Notes: generated from the letters alone by a model not told the origin. A stretch of 64,000 bases of DNA from Bacteroidota bacterium (GCA_016866335.1 VGMT01000007.1:36015-100014), one strand, 5' to 3'. Positions 37,319-47,025 are shown, counted from the first letter of the stretch. Program-made: numbers and translations.

Positions 37319-37786
37319 TTAAGCCAGTTTCGGTTTATTGGGGCAGCCCGGGTTTGTACAATCTCCATGGAGAATAAAGGAATGGGACTTGATGGAATAA
37401 CCAAGAAGGTCGCCAATGCTTTGATGAATGTGGTGCAGTCGTGGTTCGCAGAATTCGGTAACGTGTTGGCATTGATTGCAAATCAGGTGGTGGTGTTGGC
37501 TGTGTCCTACGGATTTTTCGTATTGAGCAATGCTGCTTCCGAATTGGTGTTTGCGAACCAAATTGCAATCGACCAAAAGGTCTAAGGTATTGTAAACGGT
37601 GGCACGACTAACCCGGTATTTTTTGGCCTTCATGCTTTCAAAGAGTTCCTCCACATCAAAATGTTGGGTTCTGCTGTAAATTTCATCGAGAATGGCAAAG
37701 CGTTCAGGTGTTTTTCGCAGTTGGTTTTTTTCGAGATGTTCAGAGAACAACTGCCGAACATTTTCAGGAGAAATTAGGGTGCTCAT
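37319..37786 (-). CDS. fur: Fur-family transcriptional regulator
   Basis: 155 aa. N-terminal winged helix (LRKTPERFAILDEIYSRTQH, FDVEELFESMKAKKYRVSRA, TVYNTLDLLVDCNLV) and dimerisation domain with metal ligands HHHLICNQCQHV and a C-terminal CTNPGCP. The two C-x-x-C-like pairs fit a structural zinc site. Fur, Zur and PerR are hard to separate from sequence, so the symbol is the family name. It overlaps rsh by 4 bp (ATGA). It is a candidate regulator of the palindromic operator at 31339. Confidence 0.9.
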   Translation of the reverse strand: MSTLISPENVRQLFSEHLEKNQLRKTPERFAILDEIYSRTQHFDVEELFESMKAKKYRVSRATVYNTLDLLVDCNLVRKHQFGSSIAQYEKSVGHSQHHHLICNQCQHVTEFCEPRLHHIHQSIGDLLGYSIKSHSFILHGDCTNPGCPNKPKLA

Positions 37787-40038
37787 GTGTTTGAGGAATT
37801 TTCAGTGATTCGTTCAACCCTGAGGACGCCTTTGACCTCTTTGATTTTATTTAGCAGTTCGTCGAGGTGCCGGGTATGTTCCACGAAAAGAGTCATTCTT
37901 CCCTCAAAGATACCATCATTTGAATCGAAACTTAGGGATCGAATGTTCACCTTCATTTGGTTTGAAATCAACTTGGTTATGCGGTTAACCATACCGACCT
38001 CGTCAAACCCGGTGATGTAAATTCCAACTAGAAAAGCAGGGATTTGGCTGCCGGTCCATTTGGCTTTAATTACTCTATAGGCGTAATTTGAAAGCAAAGA
38101 AACAGCATTGGGGCAGTTGGTTTTATGGATTTTGATTCCTTCGTTAACGGTTACAAACCCAAACACTTCATCCCCTGGAATTGGATTGCAACAGGGAGCC
38201 AAATTGTAATCAACGGCGTCAAGGTTGTCGCCCAGGAGGAGTTGATTTTCTTCTTGTTTGATTTTTTGAAGAATTTCCTTTCCGCCGGCGGCGGTCCTTT
38301 TTTTGATTTCAGGATTTCTTGAAAACTTTTGACTTAGGTATTTGTACCAACTTCGGACTCCCTCGTTTTTGTAAAAATCGCGGATTTGCTGGGATCCAAT
38401 TCCACCTTTTCCGATTTGGTAAAAAAGGTCAAGGGGTTCATCAAGGCCAAAATGCTGCAACATTTTTTGGGCATCGGCATCGGAATAATTGATTTTAAGT
38501 CGGCGTAATTTTCGTTTCAGAATTTCTTTGCCCTCCTCGGCCACTTTTCGTTTTTCTTCTTTAAGGGCCGATTTGATTCTGGTTTTTGCTTTGCCCGAGA
38601 CGACGAAACCAAGCCAGTCTTCGTGTGGCCGTTGCCTTGAGGAGCTAATGATTTCAACTTGGTCGCCCGAGGCTAATTTATGTGAAAGTGGGAGGAGTTT
38701 GTTGTTTACCTTGGCTCCTAGGCAATGGTCTCCCAGTTCGCTGTGGATTTCGTAAGCGAAATCTAATGCTGTGCTTCCTGCGGGCAGAGTTCGAAGTTCA
38801 CCCTTGGGCGTGAATAGGTAAATTTCGTCATTAAAGAGGTTTAGTTTAAAGGAGTCGAGCAATTCCAGGGCTTCCCCTTCCCTGAAATTATCGAGGAGTT
38901 CTCTTACTTTTAAGAGCCATTCATCTAGGCCGGTTTCCCCATTTTCACCTTTGTATTTCCAATGAGCGGCGTACCCTTTTTCGGCTACCTCGTCCATTCG
39001 TCGGCTTCTAATTTGAACCTCAACCCATTTTCCGGTGGGGCTCATGACCGTAGTGTGGAGCGATTCGTATCCATTGGCTCTAGGAAAGCTAATCCAATCT
39101 CGAAGCCGGTCGGGTTTGGGTTGGTAGATATCGGTGATAATGGAATAGGTGCGCCAAATCTCGGCCTTTTCTTTTTCGGGTACAACATCTAGGATGATGC
39201 GGATAGCAAAAATATCGTAGATTTCATCAAAAGGAACGCCCTTGTTTTTGATTTTATTCCAAATGGAATGGATGGATTTGGTTCGGCCTTTCACATCAAA
39301 CCGAAGATTGTCGGCGCTCAAAGCCCTTCGAATAGGACCCACAAAACTGGTAATAAACCGATCGCGGACCTCCTTGCTTTTTTGTAGTTTTTGTTCGATT
39401 TCGTTGTAAACGTCTGGTTCTAGGTATCGTAAGGCAAGGTCTTCAAGTTCTGACTTGATGTTAAATAAACCTAGTCGGTGCGCCAATGGAGCATAGAGGT
39501 ACATGGTTTCCGAGGCAATTTTTAGTTGCTTGTCGCGCCGCATGTGGTCTAGGGTTCGCATGTTGTGAAGGCGGTCGGCTATTTTGATTAGAATGACTCG
39601 AACGTCTTCAGAAAGGGTTAAGATTATTTTTTTAAAATTTTCAGCCTGAATGGATTCGGTAAAATCGAAAACACCTTCTATTTTAGTTAGGCCATCGATG
39701 ATGTTGCGCACTTTTTTGCCAAACAGGCGCTCCATGTCATCTAAGGTCAGGTCGGTGTCTTCAACCGTATCGTGCAAAACAGATGCAATGATGGCGGTAG
39801 TACCCAGCCCAATTTCTTCGGCCACAATTCGAGCTACGGCAATAGGGTGAAAAATATAAGGTTCACCGCTTTTACGCCGCATATCTTTATGGGCATCTAA
39901 GGCAAGATTAAAGGCTTTTCGGATCTTTTTTTTATCGGCGGGATCGCTAATTTGTTTGGAAGCAGCACGCAGCAAGCCTCTATACCGCCGAAGAATTTCG
40001 GCGTTTTCTAACAGCAGGGCCTCCTCGGTCAAATTCAT
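37783..40038 (-). CDS. Bifunctional (p)ppGpp synthetase/hydrolase (Rel/SpoT)
   Basis: About 751 aa from ATG 40038 (MNLTEEALLLENAEILRRYR). HD hydrolase domain with SVLHDTVEDTDLTLDDMERL and ILIKIADRLHNMRTL; synthetase domain with FDEIYDIFAIRIILD and GYESLHTTVMSPTGKWVEVQ; TGS domain (LRTLPAGSTALDFAYEIHSE); zinc-finger or CC region (LAPCCNPIPGDEV); C-terminal ACT domain. Both catalytic domains look intact. It makes and degrades the stringent-response alarmone. First gene of the rsh-fur-STAS-purA-ostA run. Confidence 0.95.
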   Translation of the reverse strand: MNLTEEALLLENAEILRRYRGLLRAASKQISDPADKKKIRKAFNLALDAHKDMRRKSGEPYIFHPIAVARIVAEEIGLGTTAIIASVLHDTVEDTDLTLDDMERLFGKKVRNIIDGLTKIEGVFDFTESIQAENFKKIILTLSEDVRVILIKIADRLHNMRTLDHMRRDKQLKIASETMYLYAPLAHRLGLFNIKSELEDLALRYLEPDVYNEIEQKLQKSKEVRDRFITSFVGPIRRALSADNLRFDVKGRTKSIHSIWNKIKNKGVPFDEIYDIFAIRIILDVVPEKEKAEIWRTYSIITDIYQPKPDRLRDWISFPRANGYESLHTTVMSPTGKWVEVQIRSRRMDEVAEKGYAAHWKYKGENGETGLDEWLLKVRELLDNFREGEALELLDSFKLNLFNDEIYLFTPKGELRTLPAGSTALDFAYEIHSELGDHCLGAKVNNKLLPLSHKLASGDQVEIISSSRQRPHEDWLGFVVSGKAKTRIKSALKEEKRKVAEEGKEILKRKLRRLKINYSDADAQKMLQHFGLDEPLDLFYQIGKGGIGSQQIRDFYKNEGVRSWYKYLSQKFSRNPEIKKRTAAGGKEILQKIKQEENQLLLGDNLDAVDYNLAPCCNPIPGDEVFGFVTVNEGIKIHKTNCPNAVSLLSNYAYRVIKAKWTGSQIPAFLVGIYITGFDEVGMVNRITKLISNQMKVNIRSLSFDSNDGIFEGRMTLFVEHTRHLDELLNKIKEVKGVLRVERITENSSNT

Positions 40039-40150
40039 ACCTTCAAAGATACCAATTCCAACCTTTTTTATTTGGTAATGCACCAAGTTTGGGCCTTGCT
40101 TTTTAAAATTAAATTTGATTGGCAATGGTTCGTGGTTGGTCTGAAATTTC

Positions 40151-40179
40151 TTGAGCTAAAAATGTAAGTATTACTTTTG
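40151..40179 (+). promoter_or_regulatory. Consensus promoter of mscL
   Basis: TTG (40151-40153), 18-nt spacer, TACTTTTG (40172-40179). Among the best matches to the Bacteroidota consensus in the window. Confidence 0.75.
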
Positions 40180-40209
40180 ATTTGGGTTAATCGATAAAAA
40201 TTACAGACC

Positions 40210-40662
40210 ATGATGATATTCAAAGAGTTTAAACAGTTCGCAATGAAAGGCAACGCCGTAGAATTGGCTGTAGCCGTAATTTTAGGTGGTGCTTTTGGGA
40301 AAATTGTTTCTTCATTGGTGGCCGATATAATTATGCCACCGTTAGGGATTGTGATTGGGGGTGTCAATTTTTCGCACTTGAAAATTGTCCTTAAAAAGGG
40401 CATTCCTCAGCATGTAGAACAAGGCAAAATCGTGCAGGAAGCTGTGGCCGAGGTTTCCTTAAATTATGGTGTTTTTCTACAAAATGTACTGGATTTTTTA
40501 ATCATTGCTTTTGCCGTGTTTGTTGCTGTGAAGGCCATTAATACAATAAAGGCAAAAATTGCGGCCGAAGAAGAAGAGGCGAAAATCAACGAAAGCAGCG
40601 ATGAGGTGAAATTGTTGACTGAGATTCGAGATGCGTTGAAGGGGAAAGATGCAAAGTCCTAA
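40210..40662 (+). CDS. mscL: Large-conductance mechanosensitive channel
   Basis: 150 aa. Homopentameric stretch-activated channel protecting cells from hypo-osmotic shock. N-terminal amphipathic helix FKEFKQFAMKGNAVELAVAV, TM1 with AVILGGAFGKIVSSLVADII, the MPPLG turn, TM2 FLIIAFAVFVAVKAINTI, and an acidic cytoplasmic bundle (EEEEAKINES). Two adjacent ATGs (40210, 40213) leave one residue of doubt. Divergent from rsh, convergent with ftcD; the 134-bp 3' gap holds nothing convincing. Confidence 0.96.
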   Translation: MMIFKEFKQFAMKGNAVELAVAVILGGAFGKIVSSLVADIIMPPLGIVIGGVNFSHLKIVLKKGIPQHVEQGKIVQEAVAEVSLNYGVFLQNVLDFLIIAFAVFVAVKAINTIKAKIAAEEEEAKINESSDEVKLLTEIRDALKGKDAKS

Positions 40663-40796
40663 GAGCTAAAAGATGGATTCTATAATGGCTTTGAAAAAAC
40701 CATGCAGATGTAATTAATCTGCTAATGAATACCTAAAATTAAAACGGTAGGCTGGCAATAAGATAAAATAAGGGTTAGAGCCAATAATTCAGGAAC

Positions 40797-42473
40797 CTAA
40801 ATCCGAATTTTAGATTGAATAAGGGTAAAGGCATCAAACCCCGTTAAGGCTACCTGATCTGCACGCTGCAAAAGAGGCTGGGCTCTTGGGTCTTGTGAAA
40901 TTGTTTTGGCGTTGATTTTTATGTTTAAATGAGCTCCTTGAAGTCCCGCCCAAAGCATTAAATTACCAACTGCTACATCTGAGGCGCTAGATGCCATTCC
41001 CTGTTCTGCCATTTCAAGGCAAACATCAAACCCGCTTATGCATGTTTCCATTACTTTAAGAGGAATTTCCATGGCATACAGGGTGGCGTTTACTATGGCT
41101 TCTTTCCGCTGTAGGGTTTCTGCTTCTGTCGTTTTTGGAAGTTGAAAGGCCTGCATAATTTGGTTAAAACTATGGGTGTCTTCGTCAACCAAAAAGAGGA
41201 GTTGGTCTGCCAAGTTTTGTCCTTTCTCTGCCCAGCTAGAAAAATAGGGGCTTTTGTGGTCCCAGCCGCGTTTATGAGAACTTAGGTTGGCCACCATGGT
41301 AGCTAATGCACAGCCCATGGAAGCTGCAAGGGCCGAAATGGACCCGCCGCCAGGAGCGGGAGATTCCGAGGCGGTTTCCCAAACAAAATCTTGAACGGTT
41401 TTTAGGATTAGGCCAGGTGGATTTTCGGCAGCCATAACGTATTCTATGATTTTTTTATCGGCGTCAAAGGGTTTAAGTTCGTCAAGGCCTAAACTTTTAA
41501 CCGCAATTCGGATAAGTTCCCGTTCGGGCAGGCCGGTTGACCGATTTTGAAGCCGCAAATAGTGTTTCCCTGCTTCCAACATAGATTGCAAAGGAATCAA
41601 GCCAACCAATTCAGATCCGGTAACGCGCATTCCACGTCGCTGAGCCGATTGGCAAACGGCATCGAAGGCTTGATGAACGCTGCAAATCGTGGTGTCGGTT
41701 AAGTTCATCGAAATTTGAGCGATTCCGTATTCTTCGATGAACCAGCCAATGGCTTTGACGCTTTTAAGCAAGCCTGGTTCCCAAATAGGTTCGCCTGCAT
41801 GATCTTGAAGGGGTTCGCCACTTATGGGGTCGCCCTGCCTTTTTATTCTGCCCTTTTCGCGAACATCGTAGGCTACAGAATTAGCGCGGCGAACGGAAGT
41901 CGTGTTCAGGTTAACATTGTAAGCCACCAAGAAATTGCGAGCTCCAACAACGGTTGCCCCAGATTTGGGATTGAATTCTGCGGGGCCAAAATCGGGTATC
42001 CACTCGGGCCTAGCTAATTTCTCCTTTAGGCCCTCATATTCCCCAGCACGGATATCAGCCAGGTTTTTTCGTTCGGGTTTAAGGGCGGCAGATTCGTAGC
42101 AAAAAATGGGTATTTGTAATTCTTCTCCCACTCTTTTTGCTAATTGATGTGCAAACGCTACGGTTTCGGCCATGCTGATTCCGGCAATGGGAACAAGGGG
42201 GCAAACGTCTGTGGCTCCCATTCTAGGGTGTTCTCCGGTATGCTTACTCATATCAATGAGTTGGGCAGCTGTCTTAATGGCTTGAAATGCAGCCTCAATC
42301 ACCGGTAAGGGTTCACCAACAAAAGTAAAAACGGTTCGATTTGTGGCTTTTCCTGGGTCAACATCCAGCAATTGGACTCCTTCCACGGTTTTAATGGCAT
42401 CTGAAATAGCTTGCAGCACTTTAGGGTCTCTTCCTTCAGAAAAATTGGGAACGCATTCAATCAACTGGCGCAT
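40797..42473 (-). CDS. ftcD: Bifunctional formiminotransferase-cyclodeaminase
   Basis: 558 aa fusion like the mammalian enzyme. The formiminotransferase part (1-~325) begins RQLIECVPNFSEGRDPKVLQ and has SKHTGEHPRMGATDVCPLVP with the catalytic His region. The cyclodeaminase part (~360-558) carries PGGGSISALAASMGCALATM. It moves the formimino group of N-formimino-glutamate to tetrahydrofolate and cyclises it to methenyl-THF at the end of histidine catabolism. No hutH, hutU or hutI lies nearby. TATCTTTG on the minus strand (42488-42495) is the promoter. Confidence 0.94.
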   Translation of the reverse strand: MRQLIECVPNFSEGRDPKVLQAISDAIKTVEGVQLLDVDPGKATNRTVFTFVGEPLPVIEAAFQAIKTAAQLIDMSKHTGEHPRMGATDVCPLVPIAGISMAETVAFAHQLAKRVGEELQIPIFCYESAALKPERKNLADIRAGEYEGLKEKLARPEWIPDFGPAEFNPKSGATVVGARNFLVAYNVNLNTTSVRRANSVAYDVREKGRIKRQGDPISGEPLQDHAGEPIWEPGLLKSVKAIGWFIEEYGIAQISMNLTDTTICSVHQAFDAVCQSAQRRGMRVTGSELVGLIPLQSMLEAGKHYLRLQNRSTGLPERELIRIAVKSLGLDELKPFDADKKIIEYVMAAENPPGLILKTVQDFVWETASESPAPGGGSISALAASMGCALATMVANLSSHKRGWDHKSPYFSSWAEKGQNLADQLLFLVDEDTHSFNQIMQAFQLPKTTEAETLQRKEAIVNATLYAMEIPLKVMETCISGFDVCLEMAEQGMASSASDVAVGNLMLWAGLQGAHLNIKINAKTISQDPRAQPLLQRADQVALTGFDAFTLIQSKIRI

Positions 42474-42487
42474 ATGGTAAATTTTAG

Positions 42488-42495
42488 CAAAGATA
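42488..42495 (-). promoter_or_regulatory. TAnnTTTG promoter of ftcD
   Basis: Minus strand TATCTTTG, 15 bp before the ATG at 42473. Confidence 0.55.
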
Positions 42496-42525
42496 TGTGG
42501 GCTTTTGCTTTATTTTGACGCGTTC

Positions 42526-43263
42526 ATGCAAGGCTTTTTTCAAAAAATACTACCGACCGAGCCTATTCACCTGAAAACACTTGGGGTGATGTTGGTTTCG
42601 GCCTGTTCATTATTGTGTTTGAACTACGCCCAGCATGATTCTATTTATGCTCAAATAGAGCCTATTTTGTCGGAAGGGTTGTTTACCTTAGATTCAGGCT
42701 TGAGGCGCTTGCTTTGGTGGGCTTTTTTGTGTTTTATCTGCTACTTTTTAATCCCCGTTTTATTTTTGTTTCTGGTAGGTGAAAGGGATTTGCGCCTTTA
42801 CGGGCTTGAATCGAGGGGCATGGTATCAAAAGGAAAACCCTATTTGGTTTTGCTTTTGCCCATGATTCCGTTGGTGTTTCTATTTTCTTTTTTGCCTTCA
42901 TTTCAAAGCACCTATCCGTTTTGGCGGGTAAATTCAGATACGGTGCTATGGCCTGGAGTGCTGGTTTGGGAGTTGGCCTATGCCCTGCAATTTTTTTCGT
43001 TGGAGTTTTTCTTCCGTGGTTTTTTGGTTCATGGGAGTCGGCCTTCTTTGGGTTGGTATTCGGTGCCAGCCATGATGTTGCCCTATTTGATGATTCATTT
43101 TTCAAAGCCCTTTCCCGAAGCGTTCGGCTCCTTAATTGCAGGCTGGGTATTGGGCATGCTGAGCTACCATTCGCGGTCTATTTGGTGGGGAGCTTTTGTG
43201 CATATTGCCGTAGCATGGACCATGGACTTACTCAGTTTGTGGCACCGCGGACTTTTAGGTTGA
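42526..43263 (+). CDS. CPBP-family intramembrane protease-like protein
   Basis: About 245 aa from ATG 42526 (MQGFFQKILPTEP), with TATTTTG at 42511-42517 as promoter; the TTG at 42505 is rejected. Six or more membrane helices. CPBP motif 1 is LEFFFRGF (E-x-x-x-R), motif 2 is YLMIHFSKPFPE and motif 3 is HIAVAW. In many CPBP proteins motif 1 has a Glu pair, but the single-Glu version EFFFRG is frequent in Bacteroidota. Substrate unknown. Confidence 0.8.
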   Translation: MQGFFQKILPTEPIHLKTLGVMLVSACSLLCLNYAQHDSIYAQIEPILSEGLFTLDSGLRRLLWWAFLCFICYFLIPVLFLFLVGERDLRLYGLESRGMVSKGKPYLVLLLPMIPLVFLFSFLPSFQSTYPFWRVNSDTVLWPGVLVWELAYALQFFSLEFFFRGFLVHGSRPSLGWYSVPAMMLPYLMIHFSKPFPEAFGSLIAGWVLGMLSYHSRSIWWGAFVHIAVAWTMDLLSLWHRGLLG

Positions 43264-43319
43264 GGCCTAGATACAAGGGATTTTTTGGCTACCTTGCTGC
43301 ACTATAAAAAAATGGAAAT

Positions 43320-44492
43320 ATGGCAACGGTTTTGGTCATTGACGATCAGCAAAGTGTTCGAAAAAGTTTTAGAGAGGTATTGGAATACGAATCGTTTACC
43401 GTTTTAGAGGCCGAAGACGGGCAAAAAGGCTTGGATATATTGGCTGCCAATTTGGTGGATGTAGTTCTTTGTGATATCAAGATGCCAAAAATGGACGGAA
43501 TGGAGTTTTTGGATTTGGCTTTGGCAGGAGGGTTTGAAATGCCCATAATCATGATTTCGGGGCATGGAAACATAGAAACTGCGGTCGACTCAATTAAAAA
43601 GGGAGCCTATGATTTCATTCAAAAGCCCATTGATTTACCTCGTTTGTTGGTTACCTTAAGGAACGCCCTTGATAAAAAGACCCTGATAACCGAAACCAAG
43701 CAGCTGAAGAAAAAAGTATCGAAAAGCAAAGCGAAAGAAATTATTGGAGAATCGGAGGCCATTCGAAAAATTCGGGATTTAATTCAACGGGTAGCGCCCA
43801 CAGATGCCAGGATTTTGGTTACCGGTAGCAACGGAACAGGAAAAGAGCTGGTGGCCCATTGGGTTCATGCTCTAAGCGCCCGTTCTGAGGGGCCAATGGT
43901 GGAAGTGAATTGTGCCGCCATTCCAAGTGAACTTATTGAATCTGAATTATTCGGACATGAAAAAGGGGCATTTACTTCGGCAGTGAAACAGCGCCAAGGC
44001 AAGTTTGAATTGGCCCATGGAGGGACTCTTTTTCTGGATGAAATTGGAGACATGAGTTTATCGGCCCAAGCCAAAGTATTAAGGGCGCTTCAAGAAAATA
44101 AAATTGCTCGGGTTGGGGGCGACAAAGAAATTAATGTGGATGTTCGAGTTGTGGCGGCAACCAACAAAGATTTAGGGGAAGAAATTAGAAAGGGTAACTT
44201 CAGAGAAGATTTGTTTCATCGCCTTAACGTAATTCCTATTCATGTTCCCGATTTAAATGAACGCCGAGATGACATTCCGTTGTTGGCCGAACATTTTTTG
44301 CAGTTGATTTTAGATGAGCAAAATATGGGGCCAAAAATCATTCGTGCCGATGCAATGAAGGCCTTGCAAGAATTAGACTGGACTGGCAATATCAGGGAAC
44401 TAAGGAATGTGGTTGAAAGGTTGATTATTTTAAGCGATCAGGAAATAACAGCTCAAGATGTAGAGGTTTTTGCCAAACCCAATAAAAAATAG
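43320..44492 (+). CDS. Sigma-54 activator-type response regulator without HTH
   Basis: 390 aa. Receiver with Asp 52 (LCDIKMPKMDG). AAA+ domain with Walker A GSNGTGKE, the sigma-54 loop GAFTSA at 216-221 (consensus GAFTGA), Walker B TLFLDEIGDM and arginine-finger segment REDLFHRLNV. The chain ends about 30 residues after the AAA+ lid, so the Fis-type HTH is missing. It may act on sigma-54 promoters without site-specific DNA binding, as known for some HTH-less activators. No cognate kinase adjacent. Confidence 0.9.
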   Translation: MATVLVIDDQQSVRKSFREVLEYESFTVLEAEDGQKGLDILAANLVDVVLCDIKMPKMDGMEFLDLALAGGFEMPIIMISGHGNIETAVDSIKKGAYDFIQKPIDLPRLLVTLRNALDKKTLITETKQLKKKVSKSKAKEIIGESEAIRKIRDLIQRVAPTDARILVTGSNGTGKELVAHWVHALSARSEGPMVEVNCAAIPSELIESELFGHEKGAFTSAVKQRQGKFELAHGGTLFLDEIGDMSLSAQAKVLRALQENKIARVGGDKEINVDVRVVAATNKDLGEEIRKGNFREDLFHRLNVIPIHVPDLNERRDDIPLLAEHFLQLILDEQNMGPKIIRADAMKALQELDWTGNIRELRNVVERLIILSDQEITAQDVEVFAKPNKK

Positions 44493-44599
44493 TTCTTTGC
44501 TGTTTAAGCCACTGATTTTCTTTGCTTGTTTTAAAGTACCTGTTGTTTTTAAGGTTTAGGAAATGATGAATCTCATGGTTTTCTGTTTGCCAATATCTG

Positions 44600-44607
44600 T
44601 ACCTTTG
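44600..44607 (+). promoter_or_regulatory. TAnnTTTG promoter of hmgA-hppD
   Basis: TACCTTTG, 20 bp before ATG 44628. The in-frame GTG at 44607 overlaps the element and is not the start. Confidence 0.6.
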
Positions 44608-44627
44608 TGGCAACCAACATTGCGACT

Positions 44628-45785
44628 ATGCCGATATACCATAAACTAGGCGATATCCCCAAGAAACGCCATACTCAGTTTCGAAAGGCAGACGGAGGAT
44701 TGTATTATGAACAGTTGTTTGGAACGGTTGGATTTGCTGGGATGTCAAGTTTGCTTTACCATCATCAACGCCCAACGCGCATTGCCGGCATCGATGCCCC
44801 AATTCCTTTTGCCCCCGAAGCGGTTGTTGAGAACAATATGACTCCGCGAAGGTTGTTGGGATTTCGAACAAAACCGGCACAAGATTATTTGAAAAGCAGG
44901 AACTACGTCTTGTTTAATTCAGACCTTAACATTGCGCTTTCGGCACCCACAGGTTTAAATTCCGATTATTTTTACAAAAATGCCGACGCGGATGAACTCG
45001 TCTTTGTGCATCAGGGTAGTGGCATACTTAAAACCATGTTGGGGCATATTGAATTTGAGGCTGGAGATTACCTGCTAATTCCGAGAGGCATCATTCATCG
45101 ATTTGAATTCGCTGACTCGAACAACAGGTTGCTTATAACCGAATCGCATCACCCGATATATACGCCGAAACGCTACCGCAATCATTTTGGTCAGCTTTTG
45201 GAGCATTCACCCTTTTGCGAACGCGATATGAAATTGCCGAGCGTGCTAGAACATCATGATGAAAAGGGCGATTTTCTGGTTCAGGTTAAAAAACAAAACC
45301 TACTGCACCCGGTCCATTATCAAACGCATCCCTTTGATGTGGTGGGTTGGGATGGGTATAACTTCCCATACGGTTTTTCAATTCATAATTTTGAGCCCAT
45401 AACAGGCAGGGTTCACCAGCCGCCGCCGGTGCATCAAACATTTGAAACCGACGCTTTTGTGGTTTGTTCGTTTTGTCCTAGGTTGTATGATTATCACCCA
45501 TTGGCAATTCCCGCTCCATACAACCATAGCAACATTGATTCCGATGAGGTTCTGTATTATGTGGACGGCGATTTTATGAGCCGGAACGAGGTTGAGAAGG
45601 GTATGATTACCTTGCATCCAGCCGGTATTCCACATGGGCCTCAACCGGGTGCGGCCGAGCGCAGCCTTGGGCAAACAGAAACAAACGAATTGGCTGTTAT
45701 GATTGATACTTTTAAGCCACTTAAACTAACCCAATCTGCACTTGACCTTGAAGACCCTAGGTACTGGGCATCTTGGCAGGAATAA
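44628..45785 (+). CDS. hmgA: Homogentisate 1,2-dioxygenase
   Basis: 385 aa from ATG 44628 (MPIYHKLGDIPKKRHTQFRK). Non-haem iron cupin opening the ring of homogentisate to maleylacetoacetate. Iron ligands are in PVHQTFETDAF (His and Glu) and LHPAGIPHGPQPG (His). Slightly shorter than mammalian HGD, as in other bacteria. Followed after 29 bp by hppD, the preceding enzyme of the tyrosine pathway. No maleylacetoacetate isomerase or full-length FAH gene is adjacent. Confidence 0.93.
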   Translation: MPIYHKLGDIPKKRHTQFRKADGGLYYEQLFGTVGFAGMSSLLYHHQRPTRIAGIDAPIPFAPEAVVENNMTPRRLLGFRTKPAQDYLKSRNYVLFNSDLNIALSAPTGLNSDYFYKNADADELVFVHQGSGILKTMLGHIEFEAGDYLLIPRGIIHRFEFADSNNRLLITESHHPIYTPKRYRNHFGQLLEHSPFCERDMKLPSVLEHHDEKGDFLVQVKKQNLLHPVHYQTHPFDVVGWDGYNFPYGFSIHNFEPITGRVHQPPPVHQTFETDAFVVCSFCPRLYDYHPLAIPAPYNHSNIDSDEVLYYVDGDFMSRNEVEKGMITLHPAGIPHGPQPGAAERSLGQTETNELAVMIDTFKPLKLTQSALDLEDPRYWASWQE

Positions 45786-45814
45786 ATCAAATTTACCTCT
45801 AAAACAGATAAACC

Positions 45815-46954
45815 ATGGAAACTCCATCGCTGAATAGAACCTATAAAAAAGTTGTTGAACAGGCTCAAGATTTTTTACCAATTTTAGGTACCGATTACAT
45901 TGAAATGATTGTGGGAAATGCCAAACAATCAGCGCATTATTTTAAAACCGCCTTTGGTTTTCAGGATTTGGCTTTTTCTGGAATGGAAACGGGCCGCAAG
46001 GACCGAGTTTCTTATGTGCTTCAGCAAGGAAAAATTCGCCTGGTTATTACCGCGCCTCTCACCCCCGAGAGCGAATTGTGGGAACATGTTCGAACCCATG
46101 GAGATGGAGTAAAGGTGGTCGCGCTTTGGGTTGAAGATGCCACAAAGGCCTTTCAAGAAACAGTGAAAAGGGGCGCCAAACCCTATTTAGAGCCTTGCGT
46201 TGAATCAGATTCCTTTGGACGCGTCGTGAAATCGGGCATCCACACGTATGGGGAAACGGTTCATTTGTTTATTGAACGGCACGATTACCGTGGTGCATTT
46301 TTGCCAGGCTTTGTCTCACATAATTCAGGGTTTGCGCCTGCCGAAAGTGGTTTGCTTTATATTGACCATATGGTTGGCAACGTGGACTGGGGTCAAATGA
46401 ATACCTGGTGTTCGTTTTATGCCGAGGTTATGGGGTTTGCTCAATTGATTTCTTTTGACGACAAAGACATTAGTACCGACTACACGGCTTTGATGTCGAA
46501 GGTAATGAGCAATGGTTCGGGGTACATTAAATTTCCTATCAACGAGCCTGCCAAGGGCAAAAAGAAATCGCAGATAGAGGAGTACATTGAATACTATAGG
46601 GGGCCAGGTGTTCAGCATATTGCCGTCGCAACCGGCGATATTGTTAAAACGGTTCAAGATTTAAGAGCCAGGGGTGTTCAATTTCTTGAAGTCCCTGATT
46701 CTTATTACGCTGATTTGATGCATCGGGTAGGCCAAATTGATGAAGAAATCGAAGTATTAAAATCCTTGCGCATACTGGTTGACCGCGACGATCAGGGCTA
46801 TTTACTGCAATTGTTTACCAAGCCCATAGTTGACAGGCCTACCGTTTTTATAGAAATTATTCAACGCAAAGGTGCCACCAGTTTTGGAAAGGGGAATTTT
46901 AAAGCCTTGTTTGAAAGCATCGAAAGAGAACAGGAGCTTCGAGGCACCCTTTGA
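45815..46954 (+). CDS. hppD: 4-hydroxyphenylpyruvate dioxygenase
   Basis: 379 aa, two vicinal-oxygen-chelate domains. The C-terminal active domain has the iron ligands in LLYIDHMVGNV (His), PGVQHIAVATGDI (His) and PTVFIEIIQRKGATSFGKGN (Glu, with the gating helix GKGNFKALFESIE). Converts 4-hydroxyphenylpyruvate to homogentisate, feeding hmgA directly upstream. Length and motifs complete. Confidence 0.95.
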   Translation: METPSLNRTYKKVVEQAQDFLPILGTDYIEMIVGNAKQSAHYFKTAFGFQDLAFSGMETGRKDRVSYVLQQGKIRLVITAPLTPESELWEHVRTHGDGVKVVALWVEDATKAFQETVKRGAKPYLEPCVESDSFGRVVKSGIHTYGETVHLFIERHDYRGAFLPGFVSHNSGFAPAESGLLYIDHMVGNVDWGQMNTWCSFYAEVMGFAQLISFDDKDISTDYTALMSKVMSNGSGYIKFPINEPAKGKKKSQIEEYIEYYRGPGVQHIAVATGDIVKTVQDLRARGVQFLEVPDSYYADLMHRVGQIDEEIEVLKSLRILVDRDDQGYLLQLFTKPIVDRPTVFIEIIQRKGATSFGKGNFKALFESIEREQELRGTL

Positions 46955-47025
46955 TGGAATCGATTTCTGAAATTAAACCAAGCCGAAGTTCTACGCATTG
47001 ACCCTAACCACCTACTTTAAATTCC

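Noticed and set aside
36946..37416. Long start of the STAS gene inside fur
   Set aside because: Residues before MIDL are a shifted reading of the fur 3' end; ATG 37317 follows the fur stop directly.
40663..40796. Hairpin GCAGAT...ATCTGC between mscL and ftcD as terminator
   Set aside because: Short, AT-rich stem with no U-tract; not convincing for either gene.
42526..43263. CPBP protein as catalytically dead because motif 1 has one Glu
   Set aside because: The EFFFRG form is frequent in Bacteroidota CPBP proteins, so it is not evidence of loss.
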